A DNA stretch of 64,000 nt, from the NCBI RefSeq assembly GCF_038069655.2, contig NZ_CP150951.2:1321001-1385000 (forward strand). Reading direction: 5' to 3'. A model generated the notes under the pieces. The model did no database searches. It was given only the letters and a program-made list of their open reading frames with translations, and was not told the origin of the DNA. Made by a program: the position numbers and the translations under genes. The stretch is from Yoonia sp. BS5-3 (lineage in GTDB: Bacteria > Pseudomonadota > Alphaproteobacteria > Rhodobacterales > Rhodobacteraceae). This document shows, one piece after another, positions 9,142-18,006 of this stretch (position 1 is the stretch's first letter; the number at the start of each line of letters is the position of its first letter).

Positions 9142-11300
9142 GCGCGCTTGAGGTCAAGGATCTGAACGTCTTTTACGGGCAATCCCATGCGCTGCAGGGT
9201 GTGAACCTGCGCCTTGATAGCGGTGTTCTGTCCGTTGTTGGCCGAAACGGTATGGGCAAGACCACCCTTTGTAAGGCGATTATGGGGTTGGTGCCGGTCG
9301 CCTCTGGCGCGATCACGTTTCAGGGGCAGGACATTGGCGGGCTGGGCCCATCCGATACGGCGCGGATGGGGATCGGCTATGTGCCGCAGGGTCGCCGATT
9401 GTGGCCCTCGCTGACCGTGGATGAGCATCTGAAGCTGGTGGAGAAGCGCGGCGGCGCCTGGTCGGTGGACCGTGTTTATGGTGTTTTTCCCCGTCTGGCT
9501 GAGCGCAAGACAAATGGCGGTGCGCAACTGTCAGGGGGTGAGCAGCAGATGCTGGCCATCGGGCGGGCCTTGCTGCTTAACCCCAAGCTTTTGGTGATGG
9601 ACGAGCCAACAGAGGGCCTCGCCCCTGTTATCGTCAATCAAGTGGCCGAGATGCTGATCCAGCTGGGCGAAGAGGGCGACATCGATGTTCTTGTGATTGA
9701 GCAGAATATCGGGGTGGCCTGCTCTGTCGCATCCGAGATCGCCATCATGGTCAACGGCCAGATCAACCGTGTCATCGATAGCGGGGTACTGGCGAGCGAC
9801 CGTGATCTGCAGCAGGCCTTGCTGGGTGTCGGGCGTCATGCCCATGACGAGACGGATGAAGCCAGCGCCACATCCGAAACAGAGGCCCCCGCCCACGCCA
9901 GCATCACCCGCATTTATATGTCGAACCCAGCGCAGCCCACGCGATGGACGCCAAATGTGCCTGTGCATGTTCTGGAAGGCCAGGCGCGCTCGGTCACTGA
10001 TGTGCAGGGCGTAGCCGTCTCTGCGTCTGTGGTGCCCATCAGCGCCGGTTTGAACCGCGCCGCCCGGGCCGGGCATGGGTCTGTCTATGTGTGCGGTACG
10101 CTTGATACCAAAGGTGCCGAACTGACATATATGGCCGACTTCGTCCGCGATATGGGGCTCAAGGTTCAGACCGTCGATTTGTCGACCTCTGGCAGCGCTA
10201 GTACCGCTGATATTCCGCCTCACGTCATAGCCGCCTCGCACCCCAGCGGCGCAAGTGCCGTCTTTACCGGCGACCGCGGTACGGCCGTCGCTGGCATGAC
10301 GATGGCCTTTGAGCGCTGGATTTCAAAACGCTCGGATGTGGCAGGATTGCTTAGCGCGGGTGGCTCCGGTGGCACGGCCCTTGTCGCACCCGGTTTCCGG
10401 TCTTTACCGGTGGGCGTGCCTAAGATGATCGTCTCGACCATAGCAAGCGGCAACACCGAACAATATGTCGGCCCAGCGGATATCGCGATGATGTATTCGG
10501 TCGCGGATGTGCAGGGGATCAACACGATCACCCGCGAGGTGCTGGCCAATGGAGCAGCCGCGCTTGGCGGAATGGTTCTGGGGCGTCAGCGCAGGAAACC
10601 TGCCACCTCCGAGGACAAACCGGCCATCGGGCTGACGATGTTCGGGGTGACCACGCCTTGCGTTCAAATGATCACCCGCGAGCTTGATGAAAACTATGAT
10701 TGCCTCGTCTTCCATGCGACCGGCGTCGGGGGACGGTCGATGGAAAAGCTGCTGGACAGTGGCAAGCTGTCGGCGGTGATCGACATCACAACAACCGAAG
10801 TTTGTGACCTTGTGGCAGGCGGCGTTTTTGCAGCCACCGAAGAACGGTTTGACGCCTCGATCCGTTCCGGCCTGCCCTATATCGGGTCTTGTGGCGCGCT
10901 CGACATGGTGAATTTCAACGCGCCGGATACTGTGCCTGCGCATTACCGTGATCGCTTGTTCTATGAACATAACCCGCAGATCACGCTGATGCGCACGACC
11001 CCCGAAGAGAACGAAAAGATGGGGCGCTTCATCGGCAACAAGCTGAACCAGATGACCGGCCCCGTTCGCTTTTTCCTGCCCGAGGGTGGCGTCAGCCTGC
11101 TGGATGCGCCGGATCAGCCCTTTTGGATGCCGGAAGCGAATAAGGCCTTGTTCACCACCCTTGAGGCCACTGTGAATGCCACCGCGAATCGCCAGTTGGT
11201 ACGCGTGCCGCACAATATCAATGATCCCGAATTTGCTGACCTGATCGTCCGGACATTCCGGTCGTATCACGGTCAACCCCGCCAAGCGAGAGGAGCTTAA
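9138..11300 (+). CDS. Fusion of LivF-type ABC ATPase with UPF0261/Tm-1-like domain
   Basis: A 720-residue protein made of two families. Residues 1-232 are a complete LivF-type ATPase: Walker A GRNGMGKTT (35-43), LSGGEQQ (131-137), Walker B LLVMDEPTEG (151-160). After a linker (about 235-313) comes a UPF0261/COG5441 domain starting SVYVCGTLDTKGAELTYM and including LLSAGGSGGTAL and SCGALDMVNF. This family is the N-terminal half of tomato Tm-1, an inhibitor of tobamovirus replication, and its bacterial role is not established. LivF proteins usually end near 235 residues, so the extension is real and in frame. The TTG start overlaps the livG-type stop. The next gene is the partner TIM-barrel family. 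The fusion tethers the UPF0261 domain to the transporter at the membrane (inference). Confidence 0.9.
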   Translation: MSALEVKDLNVFYGQSHALQGVNLRLDSGVLSVVGRNGMGKTTLCKAIMGLVPVASGAITFQGQDIGGLGPSDTARMGIGYVPQGRRLWPSLTVDEHLKLVEKRGGAWSVDRVYGVFPRLAERKTNGGAQLSGGEQQMLAIGRALLLNPKLLVMDEPTEGLAPVIVNQVAEMLIQLGEEGDIDVLVIEQNIGVACSVASEIAIMVNGQINRVIDSGVLASDRDLQQALLGVGRHAHDETDEASATSETEAPAHASITRIYMSNPAQPTRWTPNVPVHVLEGQARSVTDVQGVAVSASVVPISAGLNRAARAGHGSVYVCGTLDTKGAELTYMADFVRDMGLKVQTVDLSTSGSASTADIPPHVIAASHPSGASAVFTGDRGTAVAGMTMAFERWISKRSDVAGLLSAGGSGGTALVAPGFRSLPVGVPKMIVSTIASGNTEQYVGPADIAMMYSVADVQGINTITREVLANGAAALGGMVLGRQRRKPATSEDKPAIGLTMFGVTTPCVQMITRELDENYDCLVFHATGVGGRSMEKLLDSGKLSAVIDITTTEVCDLVAGGVFAATEERFDASIRSGLPYIGSCGALDMVNFNAPDTVPAHYRDRLFYEHNPQITLMRTTPEENEKMGRFIGNKLNQMTGPVRFFLPEGGVSLLDAPDQPFWMPEANKALFTTLEATVNATANRQLVRVPHNINDPEFADLIVRTFRSYHGQPRQARGA

Positions 11301-11303
11301 GCC

Positions 11304-12128
11304 ATGTATGACCGCAATGACCTTATGAAGAAATTCCGAGCCATGCGGGATGCGGGCGAGCCGATTATTGGCGGCGGCGCTGGTACGGGCCTGAGCGCGA
11401 AATGCGAAGAGGCGGGCGGGATCGACCTGATCGTGATCTACAACTCTGGCCGCTACCGCATGGCCGGGCGCGGGTCGCTTGCGGGCCTGATGCCATACGG
11501 CGATGCGAATGGCGTGGTGATGGAAATGGCGGGCGAGGTGCTGCCGGTCGTGGAAAAGACACCAGTGCTTGCCGGGGTCTGCGCCACCGACCCGTTTCGT
11601 CTGATGGATAAGTTTCTGGATCAGGTAAAAGCGGCGGGTTTTTCAGGTGTTCAGAACTTTCCAACCGTCGGCCTGATTGACGGCAATTTCCGCGCCAACC
11701 TGGAAGAAACCGGAATGGGCTATTCCCATGAGGTCGAAATGATCCGCATGGCCAGCGAACGGGGCCTTCTGACCACGCCTTATGTGTTCAGCGAGGATGA
11801 CGCCCGAGCCATGGCTGGCGCAGGCGCTGATATCATCGTGGTGCATCTGGGCCTGACAACGGGCGGGTCTATTGGCGCGGAAACGGGTTGCACCCTCGAA
11901 CAAGCCCCGGCCCTGACGGATGCCTGGGCCAAGGCGGCGCTGGATGTGAACCCTGATGCCATCGTGCTGGTCCATGGCGGCCCTGTCGCGATGCCCGAGG
12001 ACGCCGATTACATGCTCAAAAACACCCAATATTGCCACGGCTTTTATGGCGCCTCTTCGATGGAGCGGCTGCCAACAGAAATCGCGCTGCGCGACCAAAC
12101 TGCCGCGTTCAAGAAAATCGGACGCTGA
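11304..12128 (+). CDS. PEP-hydrolase-like TIM-barrel protein (COG5564)
   Basis: A 274-residue protein of the phosphoenolpyruvate-hydrolase-like family, the same fold as the C-terminal half of plant Tm-1. Visible landmarks are [53 protein letters not shown] and [11 protein letters not shown], matching a TIM barrel with a conserved active mouth. COG5441 and COG5564 genes commonly travel together; here the partner is fused to an ABC ATPase three bases upstream. It may act on a phosphorylated or activated carboxylate derived from the transported substrate, but its reaction is unknown to me. Family call is strong. Confidence 0.9.
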   Translation: MYDRNDLMKKFRAMRDAGEPIIGGGAGTGLSAKCEEAGGIDLIVIYNSGRYRMAGRGSLAGLMPYGDANGVVMEMAGEVLPVVEKTPVLAGVCATDPFRLMDKFLDQVKAAGFSGVQNFPTVGLIDGNFRANLEETGMGYSHEVEMIRMASERGLLTTPYVFSEDDARAMAGAGADIIVVHLGLTTGGSIGAETGCTLEQAPALTDAWAKAALDVNPDAIVLVHGGPVAMPEDADYMLKNTQYCHGFYGASSMERLPTEIALRDQTAAFKKIGR

Positions 12129-12139
12129 GGAGACGACTG

Positions 12140-15100
12140 ATGACCGGACAACTTATCGGACAACTTATTCTTTGGCTGATCATGGCCGTTATCGTGGTCT
12201 TCATCCTCTATTGGGTGATGAACTGGCTTTACCGGCGATCCACGAAAGAGGTCGCGTTTGTCAGAACCGGATTCTTGGGCGAACGGGTCGTCATTGATGG
12301 TGGTGCTTTCGTCTGGCCCATCATCCATGACATCACGCCGGTGAACATGAACTCGATGGACCTCGCGATTACCCGCGAGAAGGAAGAGGCGCTGATCACC
12401 GCAGACAACCTGCGCGTCGATATGGATGTTGAGTTTTACGTCAGCGTGCGCGGCACAAAGAAAGATGTCAGCCTGGCCGCCGCCACTATGGGCCGCCGGA
12501 CTTTGGAACCAGAACGCCTGCACCGCTTGCTGTCTGGTAAATTCATCAGCGCATTGCGCACCGTTGCGGCCGAGATGACCCTGACAGAGCTGCACACCAA
12601 ACGCGCTGCAGTGACCGCTCGGGTGGCTGAGCTGACCCAGGAAAGTCTGGATAAAAACGGGCTGGAGCTGGAAAGCGTCGCGATCACCGATATCGATCAG
12701 ACCGACATCCAGTTCTTCAACCCGTCCAATCAGTTCGACGCCATCGGTTTGACCAGCGTGATCGAGTCCGTCGAGGCCCGCCGCAAGCTGCGCAATGACA
12801 TCGAACAGGACACGATGATCAAAATTCGCGAGCGCAATCTGCAAGCGGAAAAAGATACGCTGGCGATTGAACGCGAGTCGGAAGAGGCGCGGCTAGAGCA
12901 GGAACGCGATGTTGAATTCCGCCGCGCGCAGCAGCGTGCCGAACTGGCCCGCGAACGGTCCGAACGCGAAAAAGAAGGCGAAGAAGCAACGCTGACCAAC
13001 CGCGAGGCCATCGAAAAGGCCCGTATCGCGAATGAGGAGATGATCGCCGAGGCGCGCATCGCTTCTGAACGGAAAATTCGCCAGCAAGAGATCGAACGTC
13101 AACAAACCGTGGATCAGGCCGAGGTCGCCGCCCGCGAGGCGGTGGAAAAGGCCCGCATCGGTCAGGAAAAGGTGCTGGCCGAAACCCGCATCAAGACCGA
13201 CAAGGATACGCAAGCCGCTGACATCGCGGCAAAAGAGGCGATTGAAAAGGCCCGGATTGCCCAGGAAAAGAACCTGACCGAGGCGCGGATTGCCAAGGAT
13301 CAGGACACGCAATCCAAGGAAATCGAACGCCAGCGCATCGTGGATGAGGCGGATATCGCCGCACGCGAGGTGATCGAGAAGGCCCGCATCGCGCAGGAAC
13401 GCGAAGTGACCGAGGCACGGATTGCACTCGAACGTTCTACCCGCGAACTCGAAATCGCCCGTAATCTGGCAATTGATGAGGCGACCATTGCCGCCCAAGA
13501 GGCCGCGGAAAAGCTGCGCATCGAACAGGAACGCACGGTAAATGCCGAGCGCATTTCCAGCGACAAGGCGACCCGCGAATTGGAAATCGCCCGGCAAGAG
13601 GCGTTGGAAGCAGCGGAAATCGCCAGCGCGCAGGCCACAGAGGCCGCCAAGATCGCCCGTGAAAAGGCATTGTCGGCAGAGCGTATTCTGGCCGAGCAGG
13701 ACACCCGCGCCAAAGAGATCGAACGCCAGCGCGTGCTGGACACCCAGCAGATCGAAGCCACCGAGTCCACCTCGAAAGAACGGATTGCCCAGGAAGAGCG
13801 CATTCGCGCCCTTGAGATTGCCCGCAATCAGGCGCTGGATGAGGCCGAAGTTGCTGCGCGTGAAGCTGTGGAAGCCGCCCGGATCGAGCAGGACGCGCGT
13901 CTGACCGTCAAGCGGATCGAAACCGAGGAATCCACCACCGAACGTGATCTGGCCAAGGCCAGGGCCGTTGAGGCATTGGAGATCGCGAAATCCGAAGCGA
14001 TTGAAGCGGCCCGCATCGCCAAGGAAAAGAAGATCGCGGCAGAGCGTATTGCCTATGAGCAGGATTTGCGCGAACGCGAAATCGCCCGGAACCGTGCGGT
14101 CGATGTAGCCAATGTAAATGCCTCCGAAGACGTGGCCCACGCACGGATCGAAGAAGAAAAACGCACGCGCGCGGCTGAGATCGCCAAGGATGTAGAGATC
14201 CGCTCTCGCGAAATCGAAAAGCAGGAAGCGGTCGAAGCAGCTGAAATTTCCAGCCGCCGCCTGGTCGAACAACAGCGGATTGAGAAAGAGGCAGAAACCA
14301 CCGCTGAAAAGATCGCCCGCGACGAAAAGATTCGGTCGCTTGAGATTGCCCGTAACAAGGCGATGGATGCGGCGCAGATCGCTGCCGATGAGGCGATTGA
14401 AGCCGCGCGCGTGGCCAAGGAAAAGACGGTGGATGCCGAAAAGATTCTGGCCGAACAGGAAATCGACGCCAAAAAGCTCGAGCGTAAGAAAGCCATCGAA
14501 CAGTTGGAAATCGCCCGCGTTCAAGCCCTGCGCGAGGCGGAAATCGCCAGTCAGGAAGAGGTGGAGCGCGCCAAGATCGCCTCGGAACGGGGTCTTGATG
14601 ATGCCCGTATCGGCCACCAGACTGAACGTCGTCGCCTAGAGATTGCCCGCGAAAAGGCTGTCGAAGAGGCCGGGATGGAAAAGGCCATCGCGCTTTACCA
14701 AAAATCCCTGGATGAAAGTGCCGCAGCGGTCGAGGCTGAAAATGCCAAGGCCCGTGCGCTGGAAGCCGCCGAAAAGGCCAAGACAGCTGCCGAAACCGAA
14801 AGCGTCACCCGCGAGAAGGCGCTGGATATTCTGCGCGCCGAAAAAGAGGCCGAACGCACACGTCTGATCGCCGATGGCGAAAAGGTCCGCCGTGCTGTCG
14901 AAGCCGAGGCACAGAAGCTGATCAACGAAGCCGAAAACGTGCTGTCCGACGATGCCCGTCACGCCGTGTTCCGCCGCAAGATGCTGGAGCATGTCGAGGG
15001 GATCATCGCCGCCAGCGCCAAACCGCTTGAGAATGTCAGCGACATCAAAATCATGCAGCTTGGCGGATCGGGCACCCAGGGCCTCGAATGGGCCAATGGC

Positions 15101-15349
15101 GGTGGCGGATCCGGCGGCGGTGGGGGCGGTGATGGCCCCAGCCCTACCGATGAAGTGATGAACAGTGCGCTGCGCTACCGTGTTCAGGCCCCGTTCGTTG
15201 ATAGCCTGATGAAGGATATCGGGATCGACGCCAAAGACATGGGCAAGTCTGACATCTTTCGCAATGCCAGCGACATGACGCGCGCAAACTCGGAAATTGC
15301 CCGCGCCAAAGCCCAGCAGGATAAGGCCAAGAAAGAGGATAAATCCTGA
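12140..15349 (+). CDS. Giant flotillin-like SPFH protein with 51 hendecad repeats
   Basis: A 1069-residue membrane-anchored protein. The ATG at 12140 follows GAGGAGACGACTG, and a single hydrophobic helix (about 5-28) follows at once. Residues 35-215 form an SPFH/band-7 domain (VAFVRTGFLGERVVIDGG near 38-55). Residues 281-841 are 51 consecutive 11-residue repeats with an aliphatic residue at position 5 of every one, mostly grouped in 44-residue units. A flotillin-like C-terminal domain (about 900-1010) carries a Gly/Ser-rich stretch, then an amphipathic tail. Flotillins are near 420-700 residues, so the rod is much expanded; fully helical it would be about 84 nm. It lies inside the transporter/catabolic train, ending TGATG into the SRPBCC gene. 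Likely a membrane scaffold; function inferred. Confidence 0.9.
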   Translation: MTGQLIGQLILWLIMAVIVVFILYWVMNWLYRRSTKEVAFVRTGFLGERVVIDGGAFVWPIIHDITPVNMNSMDLAITREKEEALITADNLRVDMDVEFYVSVRGTKKDVSLAAATMGRRTLEPERLHRLLSGKFISALRTVAAEMTLTELHTKRAAVTARVAELTQESLDKNGLELESVAITDIDQTDIQFFNPSNQFDAIGLTSVIESVEARRKLRNDIEQDTMIKIRERNLQAEKDTLAIERESEEARLEQERDVEFRRAQQRAELARERSEREKEGEEATLTNREAIEKARIANEEMIAEARIASERKIRQQEIERQQTVDQAEVAAREAVEKARIGQEKVLAETRIKTDKDTQAADIAAKEAIEKARIAQEKNLTEARIAKDQDTQSKEIERQRIVDEADIAAREVIEKARIAQEREVTEARIALERSTRELEIARNLAIDEATIAAQEAAEKLRIEQERTVNAERISSDKATRELEIARQEALEAAEIASAQATEAAKIAREKALSAERILAEQDTRAKEIERQRVLDTQQIEATESTSKERIAQEERIRALEIARNQALDEAEVAAREAVEAARIEQDARLTVKRIETEESTTERDLAKARAVEALEIAKSEAIEAARIAKEKKIAAERIAYEQDLREREIARNRAVDVANVNASEDVAHARIEEEKRTRAAEIAKDVEIRSREIEKQEAVEAAEISSRRLVEQQRIEKEAETTAEKIARDEKIRSLEIARNKAMDAAQIAADEAIEAARVAKEKTVDAEKILAEQEIDAKKLERKKAIEQLEIARVQALREAEIASQEEVERAKIASERGLDDARIGHQTERRRLEIAREKAVEEAGMEKAIALYQKSLDESAAAVEAENAKARALEAAEKAKTAAETESVTREKALDILRAEKEAERTRLIADGEKVRRAVEAEAQKLINEAENVLSDDARHAVFRRKMLEHVEGIIAASAKPLENVSDIKIMQLGGSGTQGLEWANGGGGSGGGGGGDGPSPTDEVMNSALRYRVQAPFVDSLMKDIGIDAKDMGKSDIFRNASDMTRANSEIARAKAQQDKAKKEDKS
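12980..14662 (+). repeat. Coding hendecad array, mostly 132-bp (44-residue) units
   Basis: By hand alignment residues 281-841 of the flotillin-like protein divide into 51 blocks of 11 with no register break. Units start with phrases such as RELEIARN, RAKEIERQ or RSLEIARN, and most are four blocks long; two are three blocks. The DNA copies are diverged, so this is an old, selected protein repeat rather than a recent tandem expansion. Confidence 0.88.
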
Positions 15350-15786
15350 TGGCGCGCGTCTTTGCTTCCAGCGTGATCGGCGCCCCGGCGGAACGGGTCT
15401 GGGATCGGGTCCGCGATTTCAACGGCCTGCCCAAATGGCACCCGCGCATTCGCGACAGCCGGATCGAGGATGCGTTGCCCGCTGACAAGGTTGGCTGCAT
15501 CCGCAACTTTAACCTGCAGAACGGGGACAATATCCGCGAACAGCTGCTGGGCCTGTCGGATTACGACATGTTCACCACCTATTCGATTCTCGAAAGCCCG
15601 ATGCCTCTGACCGACTACATCGCAACCTTGCGCCTGACGCCGGTCACCGACGGGGCCCGCACATTTGCCGAATGGACTGCTGAATTCAACTGCGCCCCCG
15701 AGGACGAGACGGACCTCGTCACAGGGATCGGGGGCAATGTCTTTCAGGGCGGGTTTGACGCCCTGAAACGCCACTTTGGGGGCTAA
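15349..15786 (+). CDS. SRPBCC family protein (first copy; CoxG/polyketide-cyclase-like)
   Basis: A 145-residue START/SRPBCC-fold protein beginning VFASSVIGAPAERVWDRVRD, with FNGLPKWHP near residue 30 and a C-terminal amphipathic helix. The fold makes a hydrophobic pocket for aromatic or lipid-like ligands. CoxG, a membrane-recruiting member of this superfamily, accompanies Mo-hydroxylase operons, and such an operon begins one kb downstream. Its ATG overlaps the flotillin stop. A second, clearly related copy is at 16296. Its role may be ligand carriage or docking of the hydroxylase; this is inference. Confidence 0.88.
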   Translation: MARVFASSVIGAPAERVWDRVRDFNGLPKWHPRIRDSRIEDALPADKVGCIRNFNLQNGDNIREQLLGLSDYDMFTTYSILESPMPLTDYIATLRLTPVTDGARTFAEWTAEFNCAPEDETDLVTGIGGNVFQGGFDALKRHFGG

Positions 15787-15810
15787 CCCAAAGAAATAGG
15801 GAGGAAACCA

Positions 15811-16278
15811 ATGAAGAAATTTCTTGCAACACTTGCCGTCACAGCCACCGCATCTGGCGCTTTTGCAGACGGTCACGCGCGTGAATTGCCACCGCTGGTC
15901 ATGCAGCCCAATGCTGAGCGTGTTACATTCGAACATATCGACGCGCTCAACGCGTGCGACTGGGATCGCCTGATGGCGCAATACCCCGAGGAAGTGCTGA
16001 TCATCCTGCCAAATGGTGCCTGGGTCGAAGGCCGCCCTGCTGTGGGAGATGTTTTTGCCGGGTTCTGCACCCCGCGCGAAGAGGGCGGTTTCATCGGCGC
16101 GACCTTCATCGCTGAAAAGGTCAAAACCGTTGGTGATACGGTCAACGTATCCTGGCGGGTTGAGGCCGACTGGCTGGCCGAGTCCTACAAGGGCGCCGAC
16201 GCATATGTCACCCGCGATGGTCTGATGTACGTGCAGGTCACGACATTCGATCCGGCCGACATGGTCTTTGCCGAGTAA
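15811..16278 (+). CDS. Secreted NTF2/SnoaL-like protein
   Basis: A 155-residue protein with a signal peptide (MKKFLATLAVTATASGAFAD, cleavage after A19) preceded by AGGGAGG. The mature part has the shape of an NTF2/SnoaL-like cone: an early helix VTFEHIDALNACDWDRLM, a strand with VLIILPNGAWVEGRPAVGD, and C-terminal strands VSWRVEADWLAES and LMYVQVTTFDP. Such proteins bind or isomerise small molecules. It is odd to find an exported one between two cytoplasmic SRPBCC genes; it may be a periplasmic partner of the transported compound. Family is moderately sure, function unknown. Confidence 0.72.
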   Translation: MKKFLATLAVTATASGAFADGHARELPPLVMQPNAERVTFEHIDALNACDWDRLMAQYPEEVLIILPNGAWVEGRPAVGDVFAGFCTPREEGGFIGATFIAEKVKTVGDTVNVSWRVEADWLAESYKGADAYVTRDGLMYVQVTTFDPADMVFAE

Positions 16279-16295
16279 CGGACAGGAGCAAGGTC

Positions 16296-16742
16296 GTGCC
16301 CAAGGTTTATCGCAGTACAGTTCTGGAGTCCCCGATTGAGGCGGTCTGGGATATCTTGCGCGATTTCAACGGGCACGACCATTGGCACCCTGAAGTGACC
16401 AGCAGCCAGATTGAACGCGGCCATGATGCCAGCAAGGTCGGCTGTGTCCGTAAGTTCAAGCTGAACGATGGTTCAGAGCTGCGCGAGCAGCTGTTGACCC
16501 TCAGCGATATGGAAACCGCCTTTTCCTATTGTCTGCTGGATACGCCCATTCCGCTGCTGAACTACGTCGCCCACGTGCGCCTGACCCCGGTGACGGATAC
16601 GGATGCCACGTTTTGGGAATGGCACAGCAGTTTCGATACGCCCAAGGGCCGCGAGGGCGAGCTGGCCGAACTGGTGGGCGAGAATATTTACATGGCCGGT
16701 TTCGCCGCGATCCGCGCCCAGCTGCAACAGGAGAGCGTATGA
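16296..16742 (+). CDS. SRPBCC family protein (second copy)
   Basis: A 148-residue paralogue of the protein at 15349, sharing the DFNG-W-HP, KVGC(V/I)R, REQLL-LSD and LRLTPVTD-like positions along its length. The start is GTG at 16296 after GGACAGGAGC. The stop overlaps the ATG of the flavoprotein subunit gene, so it is translationally coupled to the molybdenum hydroxylase and fits a CoxG-like role. The two copies probably arose by duplication with the NTF2-like gene between them. Ligand unknown. Confidence 0.88.
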   Translation: MPKVYRSTVLESPIEAVWDILRDFNGHDHWHPEVTSSQIERGHDASKVGCVRKFKLNDGSELREQLLTLSDMETAFSYCLLDTPIPLLNYVAHVRLTPVTDTDATFWEWHSSFDTPKGREGELAELVGENIYMAGFAAIRAQLQQESV

Positions 16743-17524
16743 TGCAGGTGACGACAATCGAAAACCTCTCTGCCGCGCCGCCGCAGGATGGGAAGGTTTT
16801 GGCAGGGGGCACGCTGCTGATGCGCGAGGTGAATTATCGGCCGCATCAGGTGCCCCATATCCTGCGCATCACTGACCCTGGGTTTGCGCGGATCGAGAGG
16901 CGCGGTAGCCAGATTGCGATTGGGGCTGGTGCGACGATGACCGATATTATCCGCTCCTCTGATCTGGCGGCCCTGGCCCCCGCCGCCCGCGCGATAGGTG
17001 GCCCGGCGATCCGAAATATGGCGACGGTGGGCGGGAACCTTTTTGCCCCGCACCCCTACGGGGATTTCGCGACAGCTCTGTTGGCGCTGGGTGCGCAGGT
17101 GCAATGGGCCGATGGCAGGACAGAGGATATCGAGGCGTTTCTGTCAAACCGGGCCTCGGCCCGCGGGATTGTCGCCGCCGTACTGATCGATCCGCCCCGC
17201 GCGGACGCCTTGCGTTTTGCGAAGGTCAGCCGGACCAAGCCCAAGGGCGTCTCCGTCCTGTCTATCGCAGTTCATATCGACGGGATGGGCCGGCAGGTCA
17301 ACGCGGCCCGCATCGCCTTTGGTGCGATGGGGCCAACCCCGCTGCGCGCCAAGGCGGCAGAGGCCGCTTTGGCGGGTAAAACGCTGGATGCCCAAGGCGT
17401 GGCCGCCGCCTGCGCTGCCTGCGCTAATGATCTGGCCCCTGCGGATGATGCGCTTGCCAGTGCCTGGTACCGCCGCGAGGTCGCGCCGATCCACCTTCGC
17501 CGTCTTTTGTTGGGGGAACGCTGA
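16739..17524 (+). CDS. Molybdenum hydroxylase FAD-binding medium subunit
   Basis: A 261-residue FAD-binding subunit of the xanthine dehydrogenase/CO dehydrogenase family (CoxM/CutM type). The FAD pyrophosphate motif is visible as KVLAGGTLLM near residue 20, and IRNMATVGGNLF holds the conserved second FAD segment; a C-terminal CO_deh_flav_C domain follows (GVSVLSIAVHID onward). It passes electrons from the iron-sulfur subunit to an acceptor. The ATG at 16739, after CAGGAG, overlaps the preceding stop; a second ATG follows at once. It is slightly shorter than the usual 280-290 residues. The substrate is set by the large subunit. Confidence 0.92.
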   Translation: MMQVTTIENLSAAPPQDGKVLAGGTLLMREVNYRPHQVPHILRITDPGFARIERRGSQIAIGAGATMTDIIRSSDLAALAPAARAIGGPAIRNMATVGGNLFAPHPYGDFATALLALGAQVQWADGRTEDIEAFLSNRASARGIVAAVLIDPPRADALRFAKVSRTKPKGVSVLSIAVHIDGMGRQVNAARIAFGAMGPTPLRAKAAEAALAGKTLDAQGVAAACAACANDLAPADDALASAWYRREVAPIHLRRLLLGER

Positions 17525-18006
17525 TGCCCAAGACACCGATCACATTCACTTTGAACGGGGCAGAGGCTGGCATCTTTGTTGAGCCCGGCCAAAACCTGCT
17601 AGAGGCGCTGCGCCGCGAGGCGGGCGATCTGTCCCCCAAATTTGGTTGCGGGCAAGGCACCTGTGGGTCCTGCACCGTGTTGATCAATGGCGAGCCGCAC
17701 TTGTCCTGCCTGACATTGGCGGTAGCGGCGCAGGGTAGCGATATCTCCACCACCGGCGGCCTTGGCGGCGAAGAGCTGCACCCGCTGCAAAAGGCCTTCG
17801 CCGAAGGGTTCGCCGCGCAATGTGGGTTCTGTACCTCAGGCATGTTGATGGTGGCCAAAGCCCTCTTGGAGAGCAATCCGCGCCCCACCCGCGATGAAGT
17901 GATCGAAGCGATCAGCGGCAACCTGTGCCGCTGCACCGGCTATGAGCCCATCGTTGATGCGATCCTCGACGCAGCGGCCCGCATGCAAGGAAGGGTCAGC
18001 GCATGA
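17524..18006 (+). CDS. Molybdenum hydroxylase [2Fe-2S] small subunit
   Basis: A 160-residue electron-transfer subunit with both clusters intact. The plant-ferredoxin-type cluster has C42, C47, C50 and C62 (GCGQGTCGSC then SC), and the helical-domain cluster has C100, C103, C135 and C137 (CGFCTSGM, CRCTGY). It carries electrons from the Mo cofactor to the FAD subunit in the cytoplasm. Its start overlaps the medium-subunit stop and its end overlaps the large-subunit start (ATGA). Normal family length; no oddities. Confidence 0.95.
   Translation: MPKTPITFTLNGAEAGIFVEPGQNLLEALRREAGDLSPKFGCGQGTCGSCTVLINGEPHLSCLTLAVAAQGSDISTTGGLGGEELHPLQKAFAEGFAAQCGFCTSGMLMVAKALLESNPRPTRDEVIEAISGNLCRCTGYEPIVDAILDAAARMQGRVSA

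Noticed and set aside
12893..14617. Long antisense open frame across the flotillin repeat region
   Set aside because: It mirrors the repetitive, GC-biased codons of the sense gene, has a low-complexity Phe/Gly/Leu-rich product, and matches no family.
12980..14662. CRISPR or recent tandem DNA repeat
   Set aside because: The periodicity is at protein level with diverged DNA copies; no identical repeats or spacers.
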